Shown here piece after piece: positions 15,799-25,988 of a DNA stretch of 42,827 nucleotides. This stretch comes from Acidobacteriota bacterium (GTDB lineage Bacteria; Acidobacteriota; Terriglobia; Acidiferrales; UBA7541), in assembly GCA_013289695.1 (NCBI GenBank), contig JABCZK010000042.1:1-42827 (forward strand). Direction: 5' to 3'. Each line of letters opens with the position of its first letter. The stretch's first letter is position 1. Under the pieces are notes generated by a model that saw only the letters and a program-made list of their open reading frames with translations, made no database searches and was not told where the DNA came from. A program made the translations under genes and the position numbers.

Positions 15799-17442
15799 TC
15801 ACTCCGTCCGCCACGGCGAGCGTTCCGGCCAACTCCGCAAAGCTTCCGTGGCCCAGGCCGTGGTCTTATCTGCATGGCACATGGTGCATGGATTCGGGAT
15901 CTTATATTCGTCGGTCATGGCGGGCGTGATGAACGCGAACGTGTGGGCGCTCACCTTCACGTCCGCAATGGTCGTCTCGATTTTCGGCATGTGGCAGGCG
16001 ACGCAACTGCTTCCCGCAGACCCTTTTTTGTGATGCGTGTGCTCTTCCAGTGTTCCAGTGCGCGGGCCGTTCAACGAAAGCGGGCCATGGCAATCCAGAC
16101 AAAGCTCGTCCGCGGGTTTTCGCAATTGCGCGTAGTTGTCGGTGCCGTGCGTATCGTGGCAACTGAAGCAGCTCACCCCGCGTCGGTACATCACGCTCTG
16201 CACGAAATCGTTGCCTTGCATGCGGTTCTTGTGTGCGGTGCCGTCGGGGTAGTAGGTAAACGTCGTCTCGCCTAGCTTGTGTTCCTCCAGCTGCCAGAAA
16301 TCCTGCAGGTGTAAACCCACGCGGTAGCCGACGGGCCAGTCGTAATACTTGCCCTCGATGGGATTCGTCAGCGGCCGTCCTTGGGAATGGCACTGGATGC
16401 AGCTGTCGCTCGCCTGTACGTAATCGAGGCGCGCCGGATTCAGAATGTTCCCGCGCGAGGGATGCTCCGCATGCTCGCTTCCCGGGCCGTGGCACTTCTC
16501 GCATCCGACGTTCCACTCCGCCACTTGTTTCGTGTGGACGTTGTAGTCCACCGAATGGCATCCATCGCACGTAGGACCGGTAGGCCGCTGCATGTTGTCC
16601 GGCGGATAAAATGGCTCCCACCAGTCTGTCCCCTTGGCCACGAAATAAGGCCGCCACACGCGATGCGTCACATCCCATTGCGCCGGCTCCGGATAGTAAT
16701 CGTCTCCCCTCTTCGTAAAGTAACGCTGCTTCCAAACGCTTCCGTAAACCAGGGCGACATCGTCCTTCGTAAATTTGGCAATCGTATTCATCGCAAGATC
16801 AGGAATAATCGCGTCAGGATGTTCGCGCGGATCGCGCACCACATTCGCCATCGGCGTCTTGCGCCAGTGTTCGTAGATTTGCGCGTGGCACTTCGCGCAG
16901 GATTGTGAGCCTGTGTAGTGCGCTGACTTTGCCGGGGACGCCTGCTGTTGCTGCTTTTGGTTGCTTAACCCGCGCAGGCTGCGGATAAACAGGACCAGCT
17001 TCCAGCTATCATCGCTTTGCTCGTCGTGCGGATTCGCCCAGCCTGGCATGCCCGTCAGTCGCACGCCGTTCCGGATGATGTAGCGGATCTCTCCGTCCGT
17101 CAGGTTCTGCGTTTGGGGTGAACGCAGGTCCGGCGCTCGGGGGTAAAGATTGCGGCCGTCCTGCGTCTGCCCGGAGCCGTCCGGTCCATGGCACACCGCG
17201 CAGCGATCCACGAAACTCTCCCGCGCTTCGTGCAGAATTTCCGGCGTGGCCTCAAATGGATTTGCTTCCAGTCGCGCTTTTCGCGGGATGGCCAGATTGC
17301 GCGCAGTGCGTGCCACGATTGTCTCAAGATAGGACGGCTCACCAGCCGTACTCAGGCCGTGCCGCAGCAAGCGCACTCCGTAAAAGCCGGCCGCGATAAG
17401 CATCACCCCGCCAATCAGGAGACCTGCTTTCCAAACTTTCAT
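15799..17442 (-). CDS. Nine-haem c-type cytochrome
   Basis: 547 residues with an N-terminal membrane anchor (KAGLLIGGVMLIAAGFYGVR). Nine CxxCH haem sites are visible: CAVCH (81-85), then CAKCH, CDGCH, CEKCH, CIQCH, CFSCH, CLDCH, CVACH and CTMCH. The first belongs to a small mono-haem cytochrome c domain (about 65-170, with GMPGW as possible Met ligand); the other eight form a multihaem block after a Gln-rich linker, like cytochrome c554-type families. Role: periplasmic electron transfer or a reductase; the substrate is unknown. The ATG at 17442 carries GGAGG directly before it (unusually close); a longer frame to 17541 adds no signal-like sequence. No biogenesis genes are adjacent. Confidence 0.88.
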   Translation of the reverse strand: MKVWKAGLLIGGVMLIAAGFYGVRLLRHGLSTAGEPSYLETIVARTARNLAIPRKARLEANPFEATPEILHEARESFVDRCAVCHGPDGSGQTQDGRNLYPRAPDLRSPQTQNLTDGEIRYIIRNGVRLTGMPGWANPHDEQSDDSWKLVLFIRSLRGLSNQKQQQQASPAKSAHYTGSQSCAKCHAQIYEHWRKTPMANVVRDPREHPDAIIPDLAMNTIAKFTKDDVALVYGSVWKQRYFTKRGDDYYPEPAQWDVTHRVWRPYFVAKGTDWWEPFYPPDNMQRPTGPTCDGCHSVDYNVHTKQVAEWNVGCEKCHGPGSEHAEHPSRGNILNPARLDYVQASDSCIQCHSQGRPLTNPIEGKYYDWPVGYRVGLHLQDFWQLEEHKLGETTFTYYPDGTAHKNRMQGNDFVQSVMYRRGVSCFSCHDTHGTDNYAQLRKPADELCLDCHGPLSLNGPRTGTLEEHTHHKKGSAGSSCVACHMPKIETTIADVKVSAHTFAFITPAMTDEYKIPNPCTMCHADKTTAWATEALRSWPERSPWRTE

Positions 17443-17637
17443 CCTCCAAATTACAACGCAGCTCTTGCGAGAACGCAAATCCGGAGTAATACAAATCGAA
17501 ACGGGTCCGCTTCGAGACGTTCGGGTGGGCTCGTCCTGCACCTGGTAGATCCATATCTCAGCGCCACGATCGGCGTGCGCGGAAACGGCCAGACAGAATT
17601 CCTCGAAACCCCGCCGAATCGTTTTCGCGACCGCGAT

Positions 17638-20273
17638 TTATTTCTGGCTCAGAAGATAGAGGTCGGCGTGACCGCCGGGTCGCGCATAGACGATGGTGGA
17701 AAGGTCCGTGGAAAAATCGTAGGCGTTACCGGTAGCGTACCCTAAGGGAAAAGTGAAGGGCACTTTCAAAGCCACCTGAGGCGCCCCGATGATTTTGCCG
17801 TCTCTCCAAGCCTGACGGAAAATCGTGATCTCTGCTCGGGAAGGAACTGCATACAAGAACGACTCCCCATCGCGCGCAAAGGCAACAGTGAAAGTTGCTA
17901 CGCCGGGAAGCAACGCGACGCATTTCCTATCCGAGATGGACACTTCGTAAATTCCAGCCGTTTCCCCCTTCGGCACCACGCCCAGCAGGTATTGCCCGCT
18001 GGGGTCGGCATCGTAAACAATGCAGCAATTTTCCACGAACTTCTCCGGATTCGAACCATCCACGTTCCATTTCCAAACCGTCAGGATCTGGCTCGCCTTC
18101 TCCGGGCCAGACACGTAAATGGATTTCTGATCGCGGCCCCATACCACATTCCAGATAGTGTTCTCCGTGCGCAGGAGCTGACGAAGACCGCTGCCATCGG
18201 CCCCAACGACGTAGGCTTTGTCCTCTTCGTTTGCCCCTGCATTAACGAAGGCCAAATGAAAATTGTCCTGAGCCCAAGTGGCGGTTTTCAGAATTTCTCC
18301 GGTGGCAAGTTTCACCGTGTTGTCACCGTCGATGTCCGACACCCAGAGCTCGTTCCTGTTGGGTGCTGGGAGCGTGGTGTACATCACGCGCTTCCCATCG
18401 GGCGAGATTTCGGGCTGAGTTGCATCGTCGGACGCGATATCCTTCGATTCCTTTGAATGAACGTGGTAAGTGGTCAGGAATCCGGAGGATTTACCGTTGA
18501 CATAGTAGATCCCTTTCCCGGCTGGATCTGGCATGGGAGAATAGTCTGGTCCGGCTCCCAAAGTAATCTGCGTCAGAGTACCGTCCAAGTTGTATTTCCA
18601 GATGTTCGTCAGCCCGCTGACGTTCCGGCTGAACAGCACTGCTTTCCCAGGTTCGGCCCACACCACGTCAGTATTCCCGGATACCGCACCTAAATCAGTG
18701 GCCTTATGGCTGATCAAGTTTATTCTGTAAAAATTGAAATCCGGCGAGAACGGTTGACCACCAGCAGCGAGCAGTTCTTCTCCGCCCGGGAATACCAGAA
18801 GCGGGATGAACGACATGCCGGTGCCTGCTGAGCTGTACACTGGTTCTTCATTAAGTCCGGATTTATCCGCACGAAAAATTCCGGAGTTGTCAGACTTCGC
18901 GTAGAACATGGACCCGCCATCCGGCGAGAAGACAAGATAATTGGCGGATGCCACGCGGCGGGGACTGCCACCGAGCGCCGGCACTGCCCAAACCTCGTCG
19001 CGTCCGAGAAACCTCGAATAATAGACCTCTCTGCCATCGCGGGAAAAGGTGTCAACGTTTTTGTCTCCTTCGTCATTTGTGAGTTGCAGCGGCTCACCTC
19101 CGGAAGTGAGCATCAGGAACACCTGTGCGACGCCGCCTGCCGGTGAGACGAACGCGACCGCGCGGCCGCCAGGAGATCGTCTCGCGTCGTTCATCGGTTT
19201 GTTCCACTGGCTGATTTTCGTTACCTTTGCAGCGCCGCTCGGAGTGTTCGCATGCGGCCAGATGTGGTACGCCCCAAAGGCGGCCGCCAGGAGCTCAACG
19301 CAGGCTCCCAAAATTACATACCACTTTCGGGCAAGCGCCGCCGAAGGTTGACCTGCAGCGCTTCCAGTCGGCGAAACGCGGCCCGAATCCGTATCTCGCC
19401 GTAGGCGCTTGAGGTCGGTTCGCACTTCCGACGCGGACTGGCAACGAAGCTCACGATCTTTTTCCAGCGCCTTGTTGATAATCCGCTCCAGCTCTGGCGG
19501 TACATTGGGATTCAGCCTTACCGGAGCGACCGGGGCCCGATTCAGAATCGCATCGCTAATGTCTCCTGATGTGTCTCCACGAAAGGGAAGAACGCCCGTC
19601 GCCATCTCGTAAAGCACCACGCCGCAAGAAAACAGATCGGTGCGCGCATCCAACTCCTTTCCCCGCACCTGCTCGGGTGACATATAGACGACTGTGCCTA
19701 CGGCGATGCCCGGGCTGGTAAGCAGTTCGGGCGCTGTGGCTGTCGGCATCGTAGAAAGTCCCTCACCCTTCGCCATGGAAGTGAGTTTGGCCAATCCAAA
19801 ATCAAGGATCTTGACGTGGCCGCGCTTGGTCACAAAAATGTTCGCCGGTTTGATGTCCCGGTGCACGACGCCTTCAGCATGCGCCGCGTCCAGTCCGTCC
19901 GTTATCTGTATTCCTAAATCCAGCAGAGTTTCAATTTCCAGCGACGGCCGCCGACGCGATGCTTCAGCGTCTCACCTTCCAGATATTCCATCGCGATGAA
20001 GGCTTGGCCGTTTTCATCGCCGATTTCGTAAACCGTGCAAATGTTGGGATGATTTAGTGCCGACCCCGCCTGCGCTTCGCGCCGGAATCGTTCCAGCGTC
20101 TGCGGATCGCGCGCCACTTCGTCCGGCAAGAACTTCAAGGCCACGAAACGGTGCAGGCTGGTGTCCTCGGCCTTGTACACCACGCCCATGCCGCCGTCAC
20201 CGAGCTTTTCCGCGATTCGGTAGTGCGAGATGGTCTGATCGATCAGTGAGGAAGAATCCGCCATTTGGCGCAC
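17638..20273 (-). pseudogene. Ser/Thr protein kinase with TolB-like propeller, broken by a one-base deletion
   Basis: Two frames together make one normal acidobacterial kinase of about 878 residues. Upstream part: [13 protein letters not shown] (ATP loop) and VALKFLP (Lys). Downstream part: [15 protein letters not shown], a membrane helix ([21 protein letters not shown]) and a WD40/PD40-like beta-propeller ending LYLLSQK. The break is near 19943: inserting one base restores [21 protein letters not shown], exactly the expected sequence, and makes the total length divisible by three. Either the gene is dead or the read has an error. Intact members sense envelope signals through the propeller and phosphorylate Ser/Thr. 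GTG at 20273 or ATG at 20264 could start it. Confidence 0.85.
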
Positions 20274-20416
20274 ATCTTAGGTTGCACCCACAGGCAAGTC
20301 AACGAACCCCGACGCTTTGCACCCAGCGCCGGCGTGCAGCCTCGCCGTTCGCCTCCAGGTAGCTGCGCGAACTCTGCGTACCTACTTCTGCGTTCTCTGC
20401 GGTAAATCTTTGGCGC

Positions 20417-21307
20417 TTAATGCGCTGCGGGTTCTGCGGCGGGGTGCATGCCATGCTGCGGCACTTCGTGAACTCCGCGCAGCGGCTGTTCCTGATGAAA
20501 TCTGAAAAGTTGATTCAGCGGACCGGCGCCCTTGCCGATCGCATAAGATTTTTCAATCGCCTTGGTCACATAAGCCTTCGCCAGAATCACCGCTTCGCGC
20601 AACTGCTGGCCGCCAGCCAGTTGCGCCAGAATCGCCGATGAAAATGTGCATCCTGAGCCGTGTGTGTTCGGGCTTTTCACGTGGTCGCCGCCGAATGTTT
20701 CCACTTCCGTGCCGATGCACAGCACATCAATCGGTTTTTCCAGATGCCCGCCCGTAACCACCACCGCCTGCGCGCCCATTTCCACCAGCTTCAACCCCGC
20801 TACCTTCATCCCCGCGAGGTCTTTCACTTCCAGGCCCGTCAAAAATTCAGCCTCCGGAACGTTCGGCGTAATTACGCTCACGCGCTTCAGCAATTCGTCG
20901 CGCACGAATTTCAACCCGGAAGTATCCAACAGTTCCGCGTTCCCCGCCGTCGGACGAAACACAGGATCCAGCACGACGTGCGCGAATTTGTGCTTGTCCA
21001 GAAATTCCGTCACCACCGAAGCATTCCCGCGGTTCGCCAGCATCCCGATCTTCACGCCGGCGATCTCAATATCTTCCGCCAGCGTATCCAGTTGCGCGCG
21101 CATCGTGGCCGATGGCGTCGCGTGCACCGATACCACCCCCTGCGTGGATTGCACCGTAAGCGCCGTCACCGCCGCAACGCCGTAACAATTGTGCGCCGCG
21201 AAAGTTTTCAGGTCGGCCGCAGTGCCTGCGCCACAGGAAGGATCAAATCCCGCAATCGTTAGAAGAATCGGTGGTGTATGGCCCGTGTGATTCGTGTGGT
21301 TACTCAA
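20417..21307 (-). CDS. thiD: Hydroxymethylpyrimidine / phosphomethylpyrimidine kinase
   Basis: Phosphorylates HMP and HMP-P in thiamine synthesis. About 296 residues with the ribokinase-like core: TIAGFDPSCGAGTAADLKTF at the N-terminus, VLDPVFRPT, VVVTGGH and the anion-hole NTHGSGCTFSSAI with the catalytic cysteine region. The first motif differs from the usual GSDSSGGAG. TTG at 21307 is favoured because GGAGGG lies about 10 bases upstream; an ATG at 21379 would add a basic N-terminal tail not typical of ThiD. The C-terminus has a His/Pro-rich tail of about 30 residues. It lies downstream of the glutamate dehydrogenase gene on the same strand; no other thi genes are visible. Confidence 0.88.
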   Translation of the reverse strand: MSNHTNHTGHTPPILLTIAGFDPSCGAGTAADLKTFAAHNCYGVAAVTALTVQSTQGVVSVHATPSATMRAQLDTLAEDIEIAGVKIGMLANRGNASVVTEFLDKHKFAHVVLDPVFRPTAGNAELLDTSGLKFVRDELLKRVSVITPNVPEAEFLTGLEVKDLAGMKVAGLKLVEMGAQAVVVTGGHLEKPIDVLCIGTEVETFGGDHVKSPNTHGSGCTFSSAILAQLAGGQQLREAVILAKAYVTKAIEKSYAIGKGAGPLNQLFRFHQEQPLRGVHEVPQHGMHPAAEPAAH

Positions 21308-21506
21308 TTTGGAAGCGCCCTCCGCGCAAGGCCGCTGCAGACAATTACGCCGGCGCCGCCATTTTTCAAGTTGGCGCACCGGCTACCGAAAATGTACGCG
21401 CCTTCTCGTGCATCACGCAAGGACAATATTTGGAAATCGGCGGGCGAGCACAGCGAGCTTAAAGGAGAAAGTAAATGATGAGAGAAATCTTAGCCGCGCG
21501 CACTGC

Positions 21507-22808
21507 TCACGGGAAAAGTCCGCGCACCAGCGTGGCATCCGCAACGCGTCCCACCGCCAGTACGTACGCTCCCGTGCGCAGATGCGCGCGATGTTTCCGC
21601 GCGGTCTCGTGCACCTCATGAAACGCGCGCCGCATCACCAGATCCAGCTTCGCGTTCACTTCCGCTTCCGACCAGAAGAAGCTCTGCAGGTCCTGCACCC
21701 ATTCGAAATAGCTCACCGTAACGCCGCCCGCATTCGCCAACACGTCCGGGATCACCAGCGTGCCCTTGCGCGCCAGCACTTCGTCCGCATGTGGCGTGGA
21801 TGGTCCGTTCGCCGCCTCTGCCACGATCTTCGCCTTGATCTGGTCCGCATTGTTCAACGTGATGGAATTTTCCAGCGCCGCCGGCACCAGAATGTCGCAC
21901 TTCATCGTCAGCAAATCATCATTCGATATCCGCGAAGTCCCGGGCATCCCTACGACAGTTCCCGAACGCTCCTTGTAACGCATGGCCTTCAGCGGATCGA
22001 TTCCGCGCGAATTGAAAACGCCGCCGCGCGAATCGCTGATCGCGATCACCCGCGCTTTTTTCTCGGAAAATAATTTCGCCGCAATCGAACCCGCATTCCC
22101 AAACCCCTGAATCGCGACGCTCGCCCCGCGTAACGAAATCTTTTTCACCTTGCAAGCTTCTTCCACCACGATCACGCAACCTCGCGCCGTCGCCTCATTG
22201 CGTCCTTCCGACCCGCCGATCGAAATCGGTTTGCCGGTCACCACTCCCAATGTCGAATGCCCCTTGGTCATGGAATACGTATCCATGATCCACGCCATCG
22301 TCTGCGAATCCGTGTACACGTCCGGAGCGGGAATATCCTGCTCCGGCCCGATGATCGGCAAAATCTCCGCCGCGAATCGCCGCGTCATGCGCTCCAGTTC
22401 GGATTTGCTCATCCGCTTCGGATCGCAGATCACTCCGCCCTTCGCGCCGCCGTAAGGAATATTCACCGTCGCAGTTTTCCAGGTCATCCACATCGCCAGC
22501 GCTTTCACTTCGTCCAGCGACACCGCCGGATGATAGCGAATCCCGCCCTTGGCCGGTCCGCGCGCCACGTTGTGCTGCACGCGAAATCCGGTGAACACTT
22601 TGATCTGCCCGTTATCCATCTTCGTCGGGATGGAAACTTCCAGCACGCGCTTGGGCGTGCGTAAAATCTGGCGCAGTCCCGGGTCGAGCTTCAAATATTC
22701 CGCCGCGATATCAAATTGAATTTGCGAAATACGGTAAGGATTCAGGTCCTCCCGTGGCGCGATGCGCGGGATGGGCTGAGTGCTAGCGGGTTTGGCAACG
22801 GTTGCCAT
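21507..22808 (-). CDS. Glu/Leu/Phe/Val dehydrogenase (glutamate dehydrogenase type)
   Basis: Oxidative deamination of an amino acid with NAD(P), most likely glutamate to 2-oxoglutarate and ammonia. 433 residues. Seen: GPAKGGIRYHP and PYGGAKGGV with catalytic Lys123, the catalytic Asp163 in PAPDVYT, and the Rossmann motif GFGNAGSIAA. Length and motifs fit the hexameric class typical of GdhA/RocG. ATG at 22808 has AAGGA seven bases upstream; a longer frame to 22919 adds only a basic tail. Diverges from the ECF sigma gene across about 410 bases and is followed on the same strand by thiD. Confidence 0.92.
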   Translation of the reverse strand: MATVAKPASTQPIPRIAPREDLNPYRISQIQFDIAAEYLKLDPGLRQILRTPKRVLEVSIPTKMDNGQIKVFTGFRVQHNVARGPAKGGIRYHPAVSLDEVKALAMWMTWKTATVNIPYGGAKGGVICDPKRMSKSELERMTRRFAAEILPIIGPEQDIPAPDVYTDSQTMAWIMDTYSMTKGHSTLGVVTGKPISIGGSEGRNEATARGCVIVVEEACKVKKISLRGASVAIQGFGNAGSIAAKLFSEKKARVIAISDSRGGVFNSRGIDPLKAMRYKERSGTVVGMPGTSRISNDDLLTMKCDILVPAALENSITLNNADQIKAKIVAEAANGPSTPHADEVLARKGTLVIPDVLANAGGVTVSYFEWVQDLQSFFWSEAEVNAKLDLVMRRAFHEVHETARKHRAHLRTGAYVLAVGRVADATLVRGLFP

Positions 22809-23219
22809 TCGATGTTCCTTCCTGATGCGGCGAGCAATTGGTAATAAGGGCCGTAAGTCTTGCGCGAGTCGAAGTTTAGTCAAGCCGTGCCGGATGTCAA
22901 TGGAAACCAATAGGACCACAGGAAATGCTTGCTTCCGTGTTCATCGCAAATTGCGCGCGCAACTACCACGCACGCGACCGTAAACACATATACAGTAAGC
23001 ACTTATACGCATAGCAATCTCCGCATAGGTTGTGTAATTCCGCCACTCCCATCGGCCGTGAATTCCCGCCCGAACCCCGCCAGAACCCCGTTGACCCCGC
23101 CCTACCAACAAGTTACGCTCCCTCCACGGCAGCGCAACCGCGCGTCCCAAGCGGCGTTTCCATCCTGCACCACAATCCGGAAACCCTGCGCGCGCGTATC
23201 TATAAGGAGAAGCATTTAC
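22809..23219. other. Divergent intergenic region, about 410 bases
   Basis: Lies between the glutamate dehydrogenase and sigma genes. The sigma frame stays open through nearly all of it, but that translation has no recognisable motif and the real start is at its end. I see no clear promoter or repeat copy. Confidence 0.45.
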
Positions 23220-23780
23220 TTGGTGACGGCGGAGAAGCGAGCGGAGTTGAAGGCCACGGACGCGTCACTCATTGACCGGATCGTGCAGCGTGACGAGTCA
23301 GCGCTCGCAGCGCTCTATGACCGTTACTCCGGCATGCTCACCTCTGTCCTGAACCGGATTTTGCGCGACACCCAGGCAGCCGAGGAAATTCTGCAGGACA
23401 TCTTCTATCAGTTGTGGCGCAACGCCGCGCAATTCGATTCGTCGCGCGGTTCGCTGTCCGGCTGGCTGCTGGTGATTGCCCGCAATCGCGCCATCTCCCG
23501 TTTGCGGCGCCACAATCCCGCCAGCGGCGACGAGTTAAGCGAAAACACGGTCGTGGTCGCATCGAATCTCGAAAGGTCCGTCGCGCAACAGCAACTGATG
23601 GCCAAAGTGAAAAGCGCGCTGGACAATCTGCCGAAAGAGCAACGCGCCGCCATCGAACTGGCGTACTTCGAGGGCCTGACGCACAGTGAAATCGCGCAGC
23701 GCACGGGCGACCCGCTCGGCACGGTTAAAACTCGGCTGCGCACGGCGGTAGAAACTCTGAAACGGGATCTGCATTCATGA
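23220..23780 (+). CDS. ECF RNA polymerase sigma factor (SigK-like)
   Basis: 186 residues. Region 2 spans LYDRYSGMLTSVLNRIL to RNRAISRLRR, with DIFYQLWRNAAQFD at region 2.2-2.4; region 4 carries the helix-turn-helix LTHSEIAQRTGDPLGTVKTR. This is the normal two-domain ECF layout. The frame stays open for 97 codons upstream, but that part has no motif. AAGGAG (23204-23209) lies 10 bases before TTG 23220, so the start is placed there; GTG 23223 is equally possible. Its stop overlaps the anti-sigma start as ATGA, giving coupled translation. It should direct transcription of envelope or stress genes when released by the anti-sigma factor. Confidence 0.9.
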   Translation: MVTAEKRAELKATDASLIDRIVQRDESALAALYDRYSGMLTSVLNRILRDTQAAEEILQDIFYQLWRNAAQFDSSRGSLSGWLLVIARNRAISRLRRHNPASGDELSENTVVVASNLERSVAQQQLMAKVKSALDNLPKEQRAAIELAYFEGLTHSEIAQRTGDPLGTVKTRLRTAVETLKRDLHS

Positions 23781-24586
23781 GCAGCGAACATCCAACTCGG
23801 CCGGAAGATTTCGATCTCTACGCGCTAGGCGCGCTCGACGACGCCGAACGCCAAGCGTTCGAATCGCACGTGGTGTCCTGCGCGGACTGCGCCGAAAAAG
23901 TCGCCGCAGCGCGCGGACGCATCGCCATCCTTGCTTTCGCCGCGCCGACCGTGGCTCCCTCGCCCGGCGTGAAAGAAACTCTGATGCGCCAAGTCATCGC
24001 CTCCGCCGAAGGACCGAGCGGCGGCCTGGCGCGCGTAAAGCCAGAGCCTGCCGCAGACGCCGGAGTCTTCGCGCGTTGGTGGGGCGTGCTGTTGCCGGTC
24101 GCGGGCGCGTTCGCGCTTGCCACCGTTCTGCTGTGGCTGCACAACGAACAGCTCAATCGTCAGCTCGCCGATCTGCGCAACACCATCGAGCAGCAGAAGC
24201 AGGAACTCGCCGAAACGCGCCATCAGGCTGACCTGATCGCCGCGCGCGAGACGCTCGTCGTTCCGTTGTGGTCGCAGAAAGGCACGCCTGAGAGCCATGC
24301 CGAGGGCCACGCACGCGTGCTGTACAACGCGAAGGAAGGAATGATGACGTACGACGGCTGGCTGCCATCGGCGCCTGCGGACAAGAGTTACCAGTTGTGG
24401 CTTGTGCCCATGAACGGCGCGCCTATCAGCGCTGGAGTTTTCAATCCCCAGAACGGCGAAATGAGCCACATGATGATGAAGCTTCCCGCCGGCGTCACCG
24501 CCAAAGAATTCGCAGTGTCGCTCGAACCGGCAGGGGGCATGACGCATCCGACGGGCCCGATGGTGCTCGTCGGTCCAATTTCGTAA
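23777..24586 (+). CDS. RskA-family anti-sigma factor
   Basis: 269 residues. N-terminal zinc-binding anti-sigma domain with YALGALDD and HVVSCADC (His-x3-Cys-x2-Cys); one membrane helix (about 97-118, LLPVAGAFALATVLLWL); a coiled-coil stretch (LNRQLADLRNTIEQQKQEL); and a periplasmic RskA domain with YDGWLPSAPADKSYQLWLV and an end at LVGPIS. RskA holds its ECF sigma at the membrane and releases it on proteolysis. The pairing with the gene just upstream, overlapping by four bases, makes that sigma its partner. The C-terminal domain is of the SigK/RskA type common in soil bacteria. Confidence 0.9.
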   Translation: MSSEHPTRPEDFDLYALGALDDAERQAFESHVVSCADCAEKVAAARGRIAILAFAAPTVAPSPGVKETLMRQVIASAEGPSGGLARVKPEPAADAGVFARWWGVLLPVAGAFALATVLLWLHNEQLNRQLADLRNTIEQQKQELAETRHQADLIAARETLVVPLWSQKGTPESHAEGHARVLYNAKEGMMTYDGWLPSAPADKSYQLWLVPMNGAPISAGVFNPQNGEMSHMMMKLPAGVTAKEFAVSLEPAGGMTHPTGPMVLVGPIS

Positions 24587-24622
24587 TCCGCCGCGCGCGC
24601 GAAATTCAGCACGAGAAAAACC

Positions 24623-25906
24623 TTAGGTTTTCGTCGCGCCGGGAATCACATCCACGCCCATGAACGGCCGCAGCGCCTCGGGAATGACGACCGACCCATC
24701 CGCGCGCTGAAAATTTTCCAGCAGGGCGATCCATGTGCGGCCTACGGCGAGGCCTGAGCCATTCAGCGTGTGCACGAATTCGGATTTCTTCCCGCCCGGC
24801 GGCTTGAAGCGTATCCCCGAGCGCCGCGCCTGAAACGCTTCCGTATTCGAGCACGAAGAAATCTCCATGAACTCGCCCGCCGACGGCAGCCAGACTTCAA
24901 TATCGTAAGTTTTCGCCGACGCGAATCCCATATCGGCGGTACACAGCAGCATCACGCGATAATGCAGCCCCAGCCGCTGCAAAATCGCTTCGGCGTTCGC
25001 GACCAGCGCTTCCAGCTCGTCGTAACTCTGCTCCGGCCGCGTGAATTTGAACATTTCCACTTTCTGAAATTGGTGCTGGCGCTTCAGCCCGCGCGTGTCG
25101 CGTCCCGCCGCGCCGGCTTCGGAGCGGAAACACGCCGTCCAGGCGCACACTTTGATCGGCAGCGCGTCGGCCTCCAGAGTCGAGTCGCGATACAGGCTGG
25201 TCAATTCCACTTCGGAAGTCGGGGTCAGCCACAGGTCCGTGCCTTCCAGGTGAAACATATCCGCCGCGAATTTCGGCAGCTGGCCCACGCCGGTCAGCGA
25301 GGCGGTGTTCACCAGAAACGGCGGCAGAATTTCCGTGTAGCCGTGCTCGCGCGTGTGCACGTCCAGGAAAAAATTCGCGAGGGCCCGTTCCAGCCGCGCG
25401 CCCAGCCCCTTGTACACCGCAAAACGCGCGCCGGCGATTTTGATCGCCGCGTCGAAATCCAGTATCCCCGCGCCTTCGCCCAATTCCCAGTGCGCCTTCG
25501 GCTTGAAATCGAATGAAGGCGGCCCGCCCCAGCGGCGCACTTCCACATTGTCCGCCGTGGATTTTCCCACCGGCACGCTCGTGTGCGGAATATTCGGCAC
25601 GGTCAGCAGGAATTGCTTCAGCTGCTCGTCCAGCACCGTGATGGTTTCGTCGTCGCGCTTGATTTTGTCGGAGACCTGCTTCATCAAGGCGAGCAATGCC
25701 GTACAGTCTTCGCCGCACTTCTTCATGCGCGCGATTTCTTCGCTGGCCTTGTTGCGCTCCGCTTTCAACCGCTCCGCCGAAGTGATCACCATCCGCCGGT
25801 CGGTATCGAGCTGACGAAAATGCTCCAGGTTCAGCGTGGCGCCGCGGTCCCGCGCCATCTTCTCGATCAAATCCAAATGTTCCCGCACATATCCCAAGTC
25901 CAGCAT
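24623..25906 (-). CDS. serS: Seryl-tRNA synthetase
   Basis: Charges tRNA-Ser. 427 residues, normal for bacteria. Seen: the N-terminal coiled-coil arm (about 1-110), TPTSEVELTSLYRD (serine pocket), motif 2 FRSEAGAAGRDTRGL with HQFQKVEMF, and motif 3 GLAVGRTWIALLENFQ near the C-terminus. ATG at 25906 (MLDLGYVREH) is the standard start; a longer frame upstream runs into the short hairpin repeats and is not real. Convergent with the anti-sigma gene, with 36 bases between the stops. Confidence 0.96.
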   Translation of the reverse strand: MLDLGYVREHLDLIEKMARDRGATLNLEHFRQLDTDRRMVITSAERLKAERNKASEEIARMKKCGEDCTALLALMKQVSDKIKRDDETITVLDEQLKQFLLTVPNIPHTSVPVGKSTADNVEVRRWGGPPSFDFKPKAHWELGEGAGILDFDAAIKIAGARFAVYKGLGARLERALANFFLDVHTREHGYTEILPPFLVNTASLTGVGQLPKFAADMFHLEGTDLWLTPTSEVELTSLYRDSTLEADALPIKVCAWTACFRSEAGAAGRDTRGLKRQHQFQKVEMFKFTRPEQSYDELEALVANAEAILQRLGLHYRVMLLCTADMGFASAKTYDIEVWLPSAGEFMEISSCSNTEAFQARRSGIRFKPPGGKKSEFVHTLNGSGLAVGRTWIALLENFQRADGSVVIPEALRPFMGVDVIPGATKT

Positions 25907-25988
25907 AGGCCCAGCAGAATACATGAATCCGTGGCGACGCAGAAGTGCGTGATTGGTGAGCAGTGATTGGTGAGTAGTGAATCGGGGC

